Shown here piece by piece: positions 28,398 to 35,905 of a stretch of DNA of 64,000 nucleotides. Source of the stretch: RPQJ01 sp963706755. GTDB taxonomy: Bacteria > Pseudomonadota > Gammaproteobacteria > Steroidobacterales > Steroidobacteraceae. Position numbers and translations under genes: made by a program. Under the pieces are notes generated by a model. It searched no databases. It was not told the DNA's origin and was given only the letters and a program-made list of their open reading frames with translations. Numbering within the stretch: position 1 is the stretch's first letter; every line of letters begins with the position of its first letter. The DNA lies in the NCBI GenBank assembly GCA_963706755.1, contig CAVPNH010000002.1, positions 30,164-94,163 on the forward strand, read 5' to 3'.

Positions 28398-30776
28398 TTG
28401 AGCCGCTATACGATCCCGTTCGCAGGTCTGGGCCGCCACGACGTCGCGACCGTCGGCGGCAAGAATTCCTCCCTCGGCGAGATGATCGCCAACCTCGCGG
28501 CGCTGGGCGTTTCCGTGCCCGGCGGGTTCGCCACCACCGCCGATGCCTATCGGGAGTTCCTGGCCCGCGACGGGCTCGCCGACCGCATCAAGTCGGAGCT
28601 CGGGGCGCTCGACGTGGACGACGTGGCGCGCCTTGCCGAGACCGGCGCCCGCATTCGCGACTGGATACTTTCGGCGCCCTTCCCCCACGCCCTCGAGCGG
28701 GAGATCACGGAGCGCTACGAGGCCATGGACGAGGGCCGCGGGCAGGTGGCCGTGGCCGTGCGCTCCTCCGCCACGGCGGAGGACCTGCCGGAGGCGTCGT
28801 TCGCCGGCCAGCAGGAGACGCTGCTGAACGTGCGCGGCGCCGCTGAAGTCGTCCGCGCCGTGCACGACGTATTCGCCTCGCTGTACAACGACCGCGCGAT
28901 CGCCTACCGCGTGCACCAGGGCTTCGACCACTCGCTGGTCGCGCTCTCCGCCGGCATCCAGCACATGGTGCGCAGCGATCTCGGTGCGAGCGGCGTGATG
29001 TTCACGCTGGACACCGACTCGGGGTTCCGCAACGTGGTGTTCATCACGGCGTCCTGGGGCCTCGGCGAGACCGTGGTCCAGGGTGCCGTGAACCCCGACG
29101 AGTTCTACGTCTACAAGCCGGCGCTGCGCTCCGGCCACGACCCGGTCCTGCGCCGCACGCTGGGCTCGAAGGCAATCAAGATGACCTACGCGCAGGGCGG
29201 CGACAGCGGCCGGCGCGTCGTGACGGTGGAGGTGCCGGAGGCCGACCGCGAGCGCTTCTGCCTCGACGATGCCGACCTCTGCGAACTCGCCCGGCAGGCG
29301 CTCGTCATCGAGGACCACTACGGCTGCCCCATGGACATCGAGTGGGGCAAGGACGGCGAGACCGGGCGCATCTACATCCTGCAGGCCCGCCCGGAGACGG
29401 TGCAGAGCCGTGCGGGCCGCACGCTGCAGCGCTACACGCTCGAGTCCCGCGGCAAGGTGCTGGTGAGCGGCCGGAGCATCGGCCACCGGATCGGCGCGGG
29501 TCCCGCGCGCATCATCCGCGACGTACGCGAAATGGCCCGTGTCGAATCCGGCGACGTACTCGTGGCCGACATGACCGATCCCGACTGGGAGCCCGTGATG
29601 AAGCGGGCCTCCGCCATCGTGACCAACCGCGGCGGCCGCACCTGCCACGCCGCCATCATTGCGCGCGAACTCGGCATTCCCGCGGTCGTGGGCTGCGGCA
29701 ATGCAACCACCGCGATCCGCGAGGGCCAGGCGGTGACCGTGTCCTGCGCCGAGGGCGACACCGGCTACGTGTACGACGGGATGCTGCGATTCGACCATTC
29801 GCAGGTCGAACTCGATGCCATGCCGCCGCTGCCAGTGAAGATCATGATGAACGTCGGCAATCCGGACCGCGCCTTCGGCTTCGCGGCCATCCCGCACCGT
29901 GGCGTGGGACTGGCGCGCCTCGAATTCATCATCAACCGCATGATCGGCGTGCACCCGAAGGCGCTGCTCGGCTTCGACGGGCTCGATCCGGAACTCAAGG
30001 ACACGGTCCGGCGGCAGATGGCGGGCTACGACGACCCCGTCGGGTTCTACATCGCGAAGCTCTGCGAGGGCATCGGCACCATCGCGGCGGCGTTCGCGCC
30101 CGAGCCGGTCATCGTGCGGCTTTCGGACTTCAAGTCGAACGAGTACGCCAACCTGATCGGCGGCCGACAGTACGAGCCCGTCGAGGAAAACCCGATGCTC
30201 GGGTTCCGCGGCGCCTCCCGCTACGTGGACGAGAGCTTCCGCCCCTGCTTCGAACTCGAGTGCCGGGCGCTCAGGCGGGTGCGGCGCGAGATGGGCCTCA
30301 AGAACGTCTGGGTGATGGTGCCGTTCGTGCGCACGGTGCGCGAGGCCGCGCAGGTAGTCGAGCTGCTTGCGGCGAACGGACTCGAGCGCGGCGAGGACGG
30401 CCTCAAGGTCATCATGATGTGCGAGGTGCCGACCAACGCGCTCCTCGCCGACCGCTATCTCGAATACTTCGACGGCATGTCGATCGGCTCGAACGACATG
30501 ACACAGTTGACGCTCGGGCTCGACCGGGACTCGGCGATCATGGCGCGGCTATTCGACGAGCGCGACGACGCGGTGAAGGCGCTGCTGCACATGGCGATCC
30601 AGGCCTGCCGCAAGGCCGGCAAGTACATCGGCATCTGCGGGCAGGGCCCGTCGGACCACCCGGATTTCGCGCGCTGGCTGCTGGACGAGGGCATCGAGAG
30701 CATGTCGCTCAATCCGGACACGGTGGTCGAGACCTGGCTCTTCCTCGCCGGCGACGCGACGGGCTCGCAGCGCTGA
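28398..30776 (+). CDS. ppsA: Phosphoenolpyruvate synthase
   Basis: 792 residues from a TTG with AAGAGG upstream, exactly the common length of the enzyme. It converts pyruvate, ATP and water to PEP, AMP and phosphate for gluconeogenesis. The N-terminal ATP-binding domain shows GGKNSSLGEMI and VRSSATAEDLPEASFAGQQ. The swivelling domain carries the phospho-His at residue 417 in GGRTCHAAIIARELGIPAVVG. The C-terminal barrel has VMVPFVRTVREA and the catalytic Cys in YIGICGQGPSDHP. The open frame extends upstream across ppsR, but that part is antisense shadow. The nearby ppsR product should regulate it. Confidence 0.96.
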   Translation: MSRYTIPFAGLGRHDVATVGGKNSSLGEMIANLAALGVSVPGGFATTADAYREFLARDGLADRIKSELGALDVDDVARLAETGARIRDWILSAPFPHALEREITERYEAMDEGRGQVAVAVRSSATAEDLPEASFAGQQETLLNVRGAAEVVRAVHDVFASLYNDRAIAYRVHQGFDHSLVALSAGIQHMVRSDLGASGVMFTLDTDSGFRNVVFITASWGLGETVVQGAVNPDEFYVYKPALRSGHDPVLRRTLGSKAIKMTYAQGGDSGRRVVTVEVPEADRERFCLDDADLCELARQALVIEDHYGCPMDIEWGKDGETGRIYILQARPETVQSRAGRTLQRYTLESRGKVLVSGRSIGHRIGAGPARIIRDVREMARVESGDVLVADMTDPDWEPVMKRASAIVTNRGGRTCHAAIIARELGIPAVVGCGNATTAIREGQAVTVSCAEGDTGYVYDGMLRFDHSQVELDAMPPLPVKIMMNVGNPDRAFGFAAIPHRGVGLARLEFIINRMIGVHPKALLGFDGLDPELKDTVRRQMAGYDDPVGFYIAKLCEGIGTIAAAFAPEPVIVRLSDFKSNEYANLIGGRQYEPVEENPMLGFRGASRYVDESFRPCFELECRALRRVRREMGLKNVWVMVPFVRTVREAAQVVELLAANGLERGEDGLKVIMMCEVPTNALLADRYLEYFDGMSIGSNDMTQLTLGLDRDSAIMARLFDERDDAVKALLHMAIQACRKAGKYIGICGQGPSDHPDFARWLLDEGIESMSLNPDTVVETWLFLAGDATGSQR

Positions 30777-30847
30777 CGCGATTGCCTCGACACGGGCCGT
30801 TCGGTCCTGCCGGGCCCGCGGTCACGCAGCAACGCGACGATCGCCAC

Positions 30848-30909
30848 GCTACCGGCCGTTCGGCGCCGTGCTGCCGGCCATGCCGTGCCGTAGCTGCGCT
30901 ACCGGCCGT
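30848..30909 (+). repeat. 12-bp direct repeat before hairpin 1
   Basis: GCTACCGGCCGT occurs at 30848-30859 and again at 30898-30909, 50 bp apart. The second copy runs into the left arm of hairpin 1. The region between 30777 and 30904 contains no convincing gene. It could reflect a short duplication linked to insertion of the hairpin element, but this is only a suggestion. Confidence 0.5.
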
Positions 30910-30983
30910 GTGGGCGTTCGGGGTGTCCTTCTGCTCGCGAAGAAACATGCTCGCTGCAGGACACCCCGAACGCCCACACGGCC
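30904..30983 (+). repeat. Long hairpin element 1, 25-bp perfect stem
   Basis: Arms 30904-30928 and 30959-30983 are exact reverse complements over 25 bp. The 30-base loop contains a 24-base core (30932-30955) that begins TGCTCGCGAAG and ends CATGCTCGCT, with GCTCGC repeated inside it. No T-run follows, so it is not a standard terminator. It lies in the 397-bp gap between the convergent genes ppsA and recR. The same core occurs inverted in hairpin 2, while the stem sequences differ. No gene is supported in this gap. Confidence 0.85.
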
Positions 30984-31020
30984 TGCGTTGCGGCCGACGT
31001 CGCGACCTGCCACCACGCCA

Positions 31021-31092
31021 GGCGACCGCGACGGGGTCTTCTCCAGCGAGCATGTTTCTTCGCGAGCAGGAGAAGACCCCATCGCGGTCGCC
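31021..31092 (-). repeat. Long hairpin element 2, 24-bp stem, inverted copy of core
   Basis: Arms 31021-31044 and 31069-31092 pair over 24 positions with one mismatch (31032 against 31081). The 24-base loop (31045-31068) is the exact reverse complement of the core in hairpin 1. The stems of the two hairpins differ outside a shared GGGGT/ACCCC segment. Element 2 therefore keeps pairing while changing sequence, which points to a structural constraint. Confidence 0.85.
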
Positions 31093-31173
31093 GACGATGC
31101 GAGGCTTATCCGGAATGCGCCCGTCGCGACGAGTTTCGGACGGTCGTCGCGGTCGCGCTGGCGGGCTGCGCGG

Positions 31174-31773
31174 CTACCTGATCGCCTGACGCCCGGCGAG
31201 CGCGTGGGCGATCGTGCCGCCATCGACGTACTCGAGTTCGCCGCCCATCGGCACGCCGTGCGCGATTCGCGTGGCACGCAGCCCGAGACGCGCAGCCACC
31301 TCGCCGAGGAAGTGCGCCGTCGCCTCGCCCTCGACCGTCGGGTTGGTCGCGAGGATCACTTCCCGGACCTCGCCTTCGCCTAGCAGCTTCTCGAACGCAT
31401 CGATGCCGATCTCGACCGGCCCCACGCCGTCGAGCGGCGAAAGGTGGCCCATGAGCACGAAGTAGCAGCCGCGGTAGCTCGCCGACTGCTCGATCGCCAC
31501 GACGTCCGCCGGCGACTCGACCACGCAGAGCAGCGTGCGGTCCCGCGTCGTCGCGGCACAGGTCGGGCAGAGTTCCCCCTCGGCGAACATGCGGCATCGC
31601 CCGCAGTGGCCGAGTGCGCTGGAGGCGGCGGCGAGCGCAGCGGCAATTTCGCGCGCGCCATCCCGATCGCGTTCGAGCAGGTGGAACGCCATGCGCTGTG
31701 CCGATTTCGGTCCCACGCCGGGCAGGCAGCGCAGTGCCTCGATGAGCCGGTTGAGCGTCGGCGGGTAGAGCAT
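31174..31773 (-). CDS. recR: Recombination mediator RecR
   Basis: 199 residues, the usual length. RecR works with RecO/RecF to load RecA at gaps. An N-terminal helix-hairpin-helix is seen in LRCLPGVGPKSAQRMAFHLL, then the four-cysteine zinc finger HCGRCRMFAEGELCPTC, the Toprim domain (LLCVVESPADVVAIEQ, ILATNPTVEGEATAHFL) and the C-terminal MGGELEYVDGGTIAHAL. It is 13 bp after ybaB and forms the standard dnaX-ybaB-recR set. It faces ppsA across the hairpin region. Confidence 0.96.
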   Translation of the reverse strand: MLYPPTLNRLIEALRCLPGVGPKSAQRMAFHLLERDRDGAREIAAALAAASSALGHCGRCRMFAEGELCPTCAATTRDRTLLCVVESPADVVAIEQSASYRGCYFVLMGHLSPLDGVGPVEIGIDAFEKLLGEGEVREVILATNPTVEGEATAHFLGEVAARLGLRATRIAHGVPMGGELEYVDGGTIAHALAGRQAIR

Positions 31774-31786
31774 CGCCCGGCGGCTC

Positions 31787-32113
31787 TCAGCCGAACGGCA
31801 GCTTGAGGCCCGCCGGCAGGTTCATGCCGCCCATGAGCCCTGCCATTCGTTGCTGCGACGCGGCCTCCAGCCTCTGCGCGGCGTCGTTGATCGCGGCGGC
31901 CACGAGGTCCTCGACCATCTCGCGGTCATCGAGCGGGACCGACGGATCGATCTGCACGCGCTTCGCCTCGTGACGGCCGTTGATCGTAACCTTGACCATG
32001 CCGCCCCCGGACTCGCCGGTGACTTCCATGGCCGCGATCTCGGCCTGCGCCTTCTGCAGGTTCGCCTGCAACTGCTGCGCCTGCTTCATCATGTTGCCGA
32101 TGCCGCCCTTCAT
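31787..32113 (-). CDS. ybaB: YbaB/EbfC nucleoid-associated protein
   Basis: 108 residues, typical for the family of small dimeric DNA-binding proteins. It begins MKGGIGNMMKQAQQLQANLQKAQAEIA, an amphipathic helix, then VTGESGGGMVKVTINGRHEAKRVQIDP and a helical end with a Met/Gly/Leu-rich tail. It lies between dnaX and recR, as in many Gammaproteobacteria. A T8 run lies just after the dnaX stop, about 20 bases before this gene's ATG. Confidence 0.95.
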   Translation of the reverse strand: MKGGIGNMMKQAQQLQANLQKAQAEIAAMEVTGESGGGMVKVTINGRHEAKRVQIDPSVPLDDREMVEDLVAAAINDAAQRLEAASQQRMAGLMGGMNLPAGLKLPFG

Positions 32114-32141
32114 GTTGTCGTTGACTCCGGGGTAAAAAAAA

Positions 32142-33755
32142 TCAGTTCAACGGCCGGACCGAACCCGGCTGCACCGTCGCGCCGAACGTGTCGCGCATCG
32201 CCCGCACGGCGGGATCGCCATCGATCGCCTGTTCCGCGGCCTTGAGGCGCTCGTCGGCGACCTGCGCCTGCTGGCGTGCCAGCGTGGTCTCGCCACCGGC
32301 CACCTCTCCCACGCCGATCTCGAGCCGCACGGGCTGCCCGTAGTGCAGCGACAGCGCCTGCACGAGGCGCTCCACGATCTTCGGGCGGTTGAAAGCCTCC
32401 CCCGCGGGGTCGAGCCGCAGCTTCACGACGTCCCTGACCCGGCCGACGAGCACGCAATGCGCGGCAAGCTGGCCGGCCGGCCCCTGCAACCCGAGCGCCA
32501 GTACCGTGGACGGCCAGTCGCCAGCCACAGTCGGGGCAGACGACGCGGCGGGCGCCTCGGCCGCGGCCGGGCCCGGCCGGGGCGCAGCCGCAGGGGCCGC
32601 GCCCCGCGACGGTGCAGGACCGGTGCGCGGCGCAGCGGAGGGCGCAGTCGCCGCAGGTACCGCGCCCGGGACCTCCGGCCTGAACGCCAGCATCCTGAGC
32701 AGCGCCATCTCGAACCCGCCACGCGCGTCCGGCGCGAAATCGAGGTCGCGGCGCGCCATGATCGCGATCTGGTAGAGGAGCTGCAGGTCCTCGGGCGAGA
32801 AGAGGCCCGCCAGCGCTGCGAGCACCTGGTCCTGTTCCTCGTCCTCGCCACGCAGGTCCGGCAGCGCCTTGAGCAGCGCCATGCGCTGGATGGCGGCGGC
32901 GAGTTCGCCGAGCGCCTGGTCGTAGTCCGGCGCGCGCTCGTCGAGCTGCTGCACGGCGGCCATGAGCGCGCTCCCGTCCTTCGACGCCAGCGCGTTCAGG
33001 ATCGCCTCGACGTGACGCCGGTCGAGCGTGCCGAGCAGCTCCCGCACCTCGGCCTCGAGCACCCGCCCGCCGCCGAAGGCGAGCACCTGGTCGAGCAGCG
33101 ACAGGGCGTCGCGCATGCTGCCCTCGGCGGCGCGCGCGATGGCCCTGAGTGCCGCCGGCTCGAATTCGACCTTTTCGGCCTCCGAGATCGCGGTGAGGCG
33201 CTCCTGGATCTGCGCCAGCGGCAGCCGCCGCAGGTGGAACTGCAGGCAGCGCGACAGCACGGTCACCGGAAGCTTCTGGGGATCGGTCGTCGCGAGCAGG
33301 AACTTGATGTGCGGCGGCGGCTCCTCGAGCGTCTTCAGGAGCGCGTTGAACGAGTGCGTCGAGAGCATGTGCACCTCGTCGATGAGGTACACCTTGTAGC
33401 GGCCCCGCGCCGGCGCGTACTGGACGTTGTCGAGGAGTTCCCGCGTGTCGTCCACCTTGGTGCGCGACGCGGCGTCCACCTCGAGCAGATCCACGAAGCG
33501 CCCGGCGTCGATGTCCCGGCACGCGCCGCATTCCCCGCAGGGCTTCGACGACACGCCTTTTTCGCAGTTCAACGACTTGGCGAAGATGCGCGCGATCGTG
33601 GTCTTGCCGACGCCGCGCGTGCCGGTGAACAGGAACGCGTGATGGATGCGGCCCGAGTCGAGCGCGTTCGTGAGCGCGCGGCGGACGTGTTCCTGCCCGA
33701 CGAGCTCGTCAAAGCTGCGCGGCCGCCATTTTCGGGCCAGGACCAGGTAACTCAT
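32142..33755 (-). CDS. dnaX: DNA polymerase III subunits gamma/tau
   Basis: 537 residues. The clamp-loader ATPase begins MSYLVLARKWRPRSFDELVGQ. It shows Walker A GTRGVGKTT, a four-Cys zinc module (NCEKG...CGECGAC), Walker B LIDEVHML and sensor 1 LLATTDPQKLPVTV. Domain III follows, then an Ala/Pro-rich linker (about 375-425) and a C-terminal tau region with the DnaE/DnaB-contacting fold. No slippery A-rich heptamer was seen at the usual gamma site. ffs lies directly upstream, as in related genomes. Confidence 0.96.
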   Translation of the reverse strand: MSYLVLARKWRPRSFDELVGQEHVRRALTNALDSGRIHHAFLFTGTRGVGKTTIARIFAKSLNCEKGVSSKPCGECGACRDIDAGRFVDLLEVDAASRTKVDDTRELLDNVQYAPARGRYKVYLIDEVHMLSTHSFNALLKTLEEPPPHIKFLLATTDPQKLPVTVLSRCLQFHLRRLPLAQIQERLTAISEAEKVEFEPAALRAIARAAEGSMRDALSLLDQVLAFGGGRVLEAEVRELLGTLDRRHVEAILNALASKDGSALMAAVQQLDERAPDYDQALGELAAAIQRMALLKALPDLRGEDEEQDQVLAALAGLFSPEDLQLLYQIAIMARRDLDFAPDARGGFEMALLRMLAFRPEVPGAVPAATAPSAAPRTGPAPSRGAAPAAAPRPGPAAAEAPAASSAPTVAGDWPSTVLALGLQGPAGQLAAHCVLVGRVRDVVKLRLDPAGEAFNRPKIVERLVQALSLHYGQPVRLEIGVGEVAGGETTLARQQAQVADERLKAAEQAIDGDPAVRAMRDTFGATVQPGSVRPLN

Positions 33756-33793
33756 GCGGAGGCTCTTGCTCCCCGGGCAGCGTCAATCGTGGA

Positions 33794-33905
<112 letters not shown>

Positions 33906-33918
33906 ATGGAGGGCGGCG

Positions 33919-33947
33919 ACTATACCAGTCTGGGCAGGTCGAGTCAG
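33919..33947 (-). promoter_or_regulatory. Sigma-70 promoter of ffs
   Basis: On the minus strand CTGACT (33942-33947), a 17-base spacer and TATAGT (33919-33924). Transcription would start about seven bases later, a few bases before the paired 5' end of the 4.5S RNA. The -35 box overlaps the stop codon of the upstream amidohydrolase gene (33944-33946). Confidence 0.65.
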
Positions 33948-35392
33948 TCCTTGGGCACGGGCGGCGGACCGTCCGGCACGTAGGGCTTGTAGACCACGTC
34001 GCCCTTCTTCGCCTTGAACTCGGTGCGGATCTCCTCGACGAGAGCGGGGTTCTCATACAGGTCCACCATCGTCGCCGTCATGGTCTTGCAGGCGCGCAGC
34101 AGCCCCTTGTGTCCGATCGACATGCCGCCGGTCGCGACGACCGGCCAGGCGTGCCATGGCGCGCCCAGAGGCGCCGTCGCCACGGTCACACTGAGCGTCG
34201 GCACCACCCAACTCACGTCGCCCACGTCCGTCGAGTAGCCGTACGGCTCCTGGCCTTCCAGCGGCTGGATGCTCGCGTCCATCCCCCATTCGGGCGTCCC
34301 GGTCGCGCGCTGGATGGCCCTGGCGAAGGCCTGCTCTTCGTCCGTGTAGGTCGGCTGACCGATCCAGAGGAGGTTCTCCTGCACCAGGCGCTGCCCGGAC
34401 TCGATCAGCAGCAACTCCCAGGACCCCGTCTGGATCTTCACCGTCGACGTGGTCTCCGTCATCTCGGCGGCCCCCGAGGCGAGCTTGCGCACGCGCCCCA
34501 CCAGCGAATCCACCTCGGTCCGCTTCCAGTCGCGCAGGTAGAGCCAGACCTTCGAATACTCCGGCACGACGTTCGGCACGTCGCCGCCGGACACGATGGT
34601 GTAGTGCATGCGCGAGGTGGGATGGATGTGCTCGCGCATGAAGTTGAGTCCGACGAGGAAGACCTCGGCCGCATCCAGGGCGCTGCGGCCGTTCCAGGGG
34701 TCCGCTGCGGCATGCGCCGCACTGCCGCGGAACTCCACGGCCAGGTCCACGATCGCCTGACTCGACGTCATGTTCGACAGGGTCTGCTCCCCGGGGTGCC
34801 ACGCGAGCATGACGTCCACGTCGTCGAACAACCCGTCGCGCGCCATGTAGATCTTGCCGCCCTCGTTCTCCTCGGCCGGCGTGCCGTAGAAGCGGATGGT
34901 GCCCTTGAGATGGCCCGCCGCGATCTGCTCCTTGATCGCGAGCGCCGCGCCGAGACTCGCCGCACCGAACAGGTTGTGCCCGCAGCCGTGGCCGGCCGCG
35001 CCCGGCGCAAGCGGGACCTTCTCGGGGAGCGCCTTCTGCGACAGTCCGGGCAGCGCGTCGTATTCGCCCATGATGCCGATCACCGGGTGCCCGGACCCGT
35101 ACGACGCGACGAAGGCCGTCGGCATGCCGGCGACCCCACGCTGCACCTTGAATCCCTTCCGTTCCGCGTAATCGGCCAGCTCGGCCGACGACTTGTATTC
35201 GCGCAACGCGGTCTCGGCGTAGGCCCAGATCCTGTCCGACAGTCCCGTCAGTTCGGCGGCGTGCCGATCCACGGACTGCACGGCCTGCTGCTTCGTCGGG
35301 CTCGGCGTCGCGGCAGCACTTGCCGCACTCCAGGGTGCCAGCGCTGATGCCACGCACATCAGGGCCAGGCAATACCGGATCAACCGCATCAT
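33944..35392 (-). CDS. M20-family amidohydrolase, AbgB-like, exported
   Basis: 482 residues with a signal peptide (LIRYCLALMCVASALAPWSAASA). It belongs to the M20 aminoacylase/carboxypeptidase group related to aminobenzoyl-glutamate utilisation protein B. Metal-binding motifs are seen in VIGIMGEYDALPG, GAAGHGCGHNLFGAASLGAA, GTPAEENEGGKIYM and LAWHPGEQT. A C-terminal TGGMSIGHKG supplies the last His. It likely hydrolyses an amide bond of a small N-acyl compound or dipeptide in the periplasm. GGAGGGG precedes the start. It is 27 bp after queF and may share its transcript. Confidence 0.85.
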   Translation of the reverse strand: MMRLIRYCLALMCVASALAPWSAASAAATPSPTKQQAVQSVDRHAAELTGLSDRIWAYAETALREYKSSAELADYAERKGFKVQRGVAGMPTAFVASYGSGHPVIGIMGEYDALPGLSQKALPEKVPLAPGAAGHGCGHNLFGAASLGAALAIKEQIAAGHLKGTIRFYGTPAEENEGGKIYMARDGLFDDVDVMLAWHPGEQTLSNMTSSQAIVDLAVEFRGSAAHAAADPWNGRSALDAAEVFLVGLNFMREHIHPTSRMHYTIVSGGDVPNVVPEYSKVWLYLRDWKRTEVDSLVGRVRKLASGAAEMTETTSTVKIQTGSWELLLIESGQRLVQENLLWIGQPTYTDEEQAFARAIQRATGTPEWGMDASIQPLEGQEPYGYSTDVGDVSWVVPTLSVTVATAPLGAPWHAWPVVATGGMSIGHKGLLRACKTMTATMVDLYENPALVEEIRTEFKAKKGDVVYKPYVPDGPPPVPKD

Positions 35393-35419
35393 TGCTTCCC
35401 CTCCGTCTCGATTGCCGTG

Positions 35420-35902
35420 CTAGCCGCGACCGCGGTACGGCGCGACGCCCTGGTCGGGAATCCACAGCCCCGCGGGCGGGCGCCCGGTCTGCCAGAACAC
35501 GTCGATCGGCATGCCGCCGCGCGGGTACCAGTAGCCTCCGATGCGCAGCCACCGCGGCGCGAGGAAGTCCACCAGCCTACCGGCGACGGCCAGCGTGCAG
35601 TCCTCATGGAACGCACCGTGGTTGCGGAAGCTCGAGAGGTAGAGCTTGAACGACTTGCTCTCGACCAGCCAGCGGCCCGGAACGTAGTCGAGCACGAGGT
35701 GGGCGAAGTCCGGCTGACCGGTAATCGGGCACAGCGACGTGAACTCCGGCGCCGTGAAGCGCGCCAGGTACAGCTTGCGCGGGTGCGGGTTCGGCACGCG
35801 CTCGAGCACGGCCTCGTGCGGCGAGGCCGGAATCGGGGTCGGCGCCCCGAGCTGCTCGAGCGCGGCATAGGCGCCGCCGCCCTTTCTGCGTCGGCCGGCC
35901 AC
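35420..35902 (-). CDS. queF: NADPH-dependent preQ0 reductase QueF (short form)
   Basis: 160 residues, the single-domain type. QueF reduces 7-cyano-7-deazaguanine to preQ1 for queuosine in tRNA. The active-site Cys is in TSLCPITGQPDFA, and the NADPH-binding motif is VESKSFKLYLSSFRNHG. HEDC and the C-terminal region GMPIDVFWQTGRPP also fit. The start is a GTG at 35902, three bases after the pepF-like stop, with AGGG seven bases upstream. No other queuosine gene is near. Confidence 0.93.
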   Translation of the reverse strand: MAGRRRKGGGAYAALEQLGAPTPIPASPHEAVLERVPNPHPRKLYLARFTAPEFTSLCPITGQPDFAHLVLDYVPGRWLVESKSFKLYLSSFRNHGAFHEDCTLAVAGRLVDFLAPRWLRIGGYWYPRGGMPIDVFWQTGRPPAGLWIPDQGVAPYRGRG

Positions 35903-35905
35903 GCT

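Noticed and set aside
28368..29954. A 528-codon minus-strand frame opposite ppsA
   Set aside because: Antisense shadow of ppsA with low-complexity His/Arg/Asp/Ala composition.
30709..31053. Short frames across the hairpins giving a MFLREQ(K/E)xTP peptide
   Set aside because: The shared peptide follows from the shared 24-base loop core; no ribosome binding site is seen and the rest of each frame is dissimilar.
30904..31092. CRISPR or integron attC interpretation of the hairpins
   Set aside because: There are only two copies in inverted orientation, no regular spacers, no cas or integrase gene, and no attC core sites.
32131..32139. T8/A8 run near dnaX as a programmed frameshift site
   Set aside because: It lies after the dnaX stop codon, so it cannot produce the gamma form.
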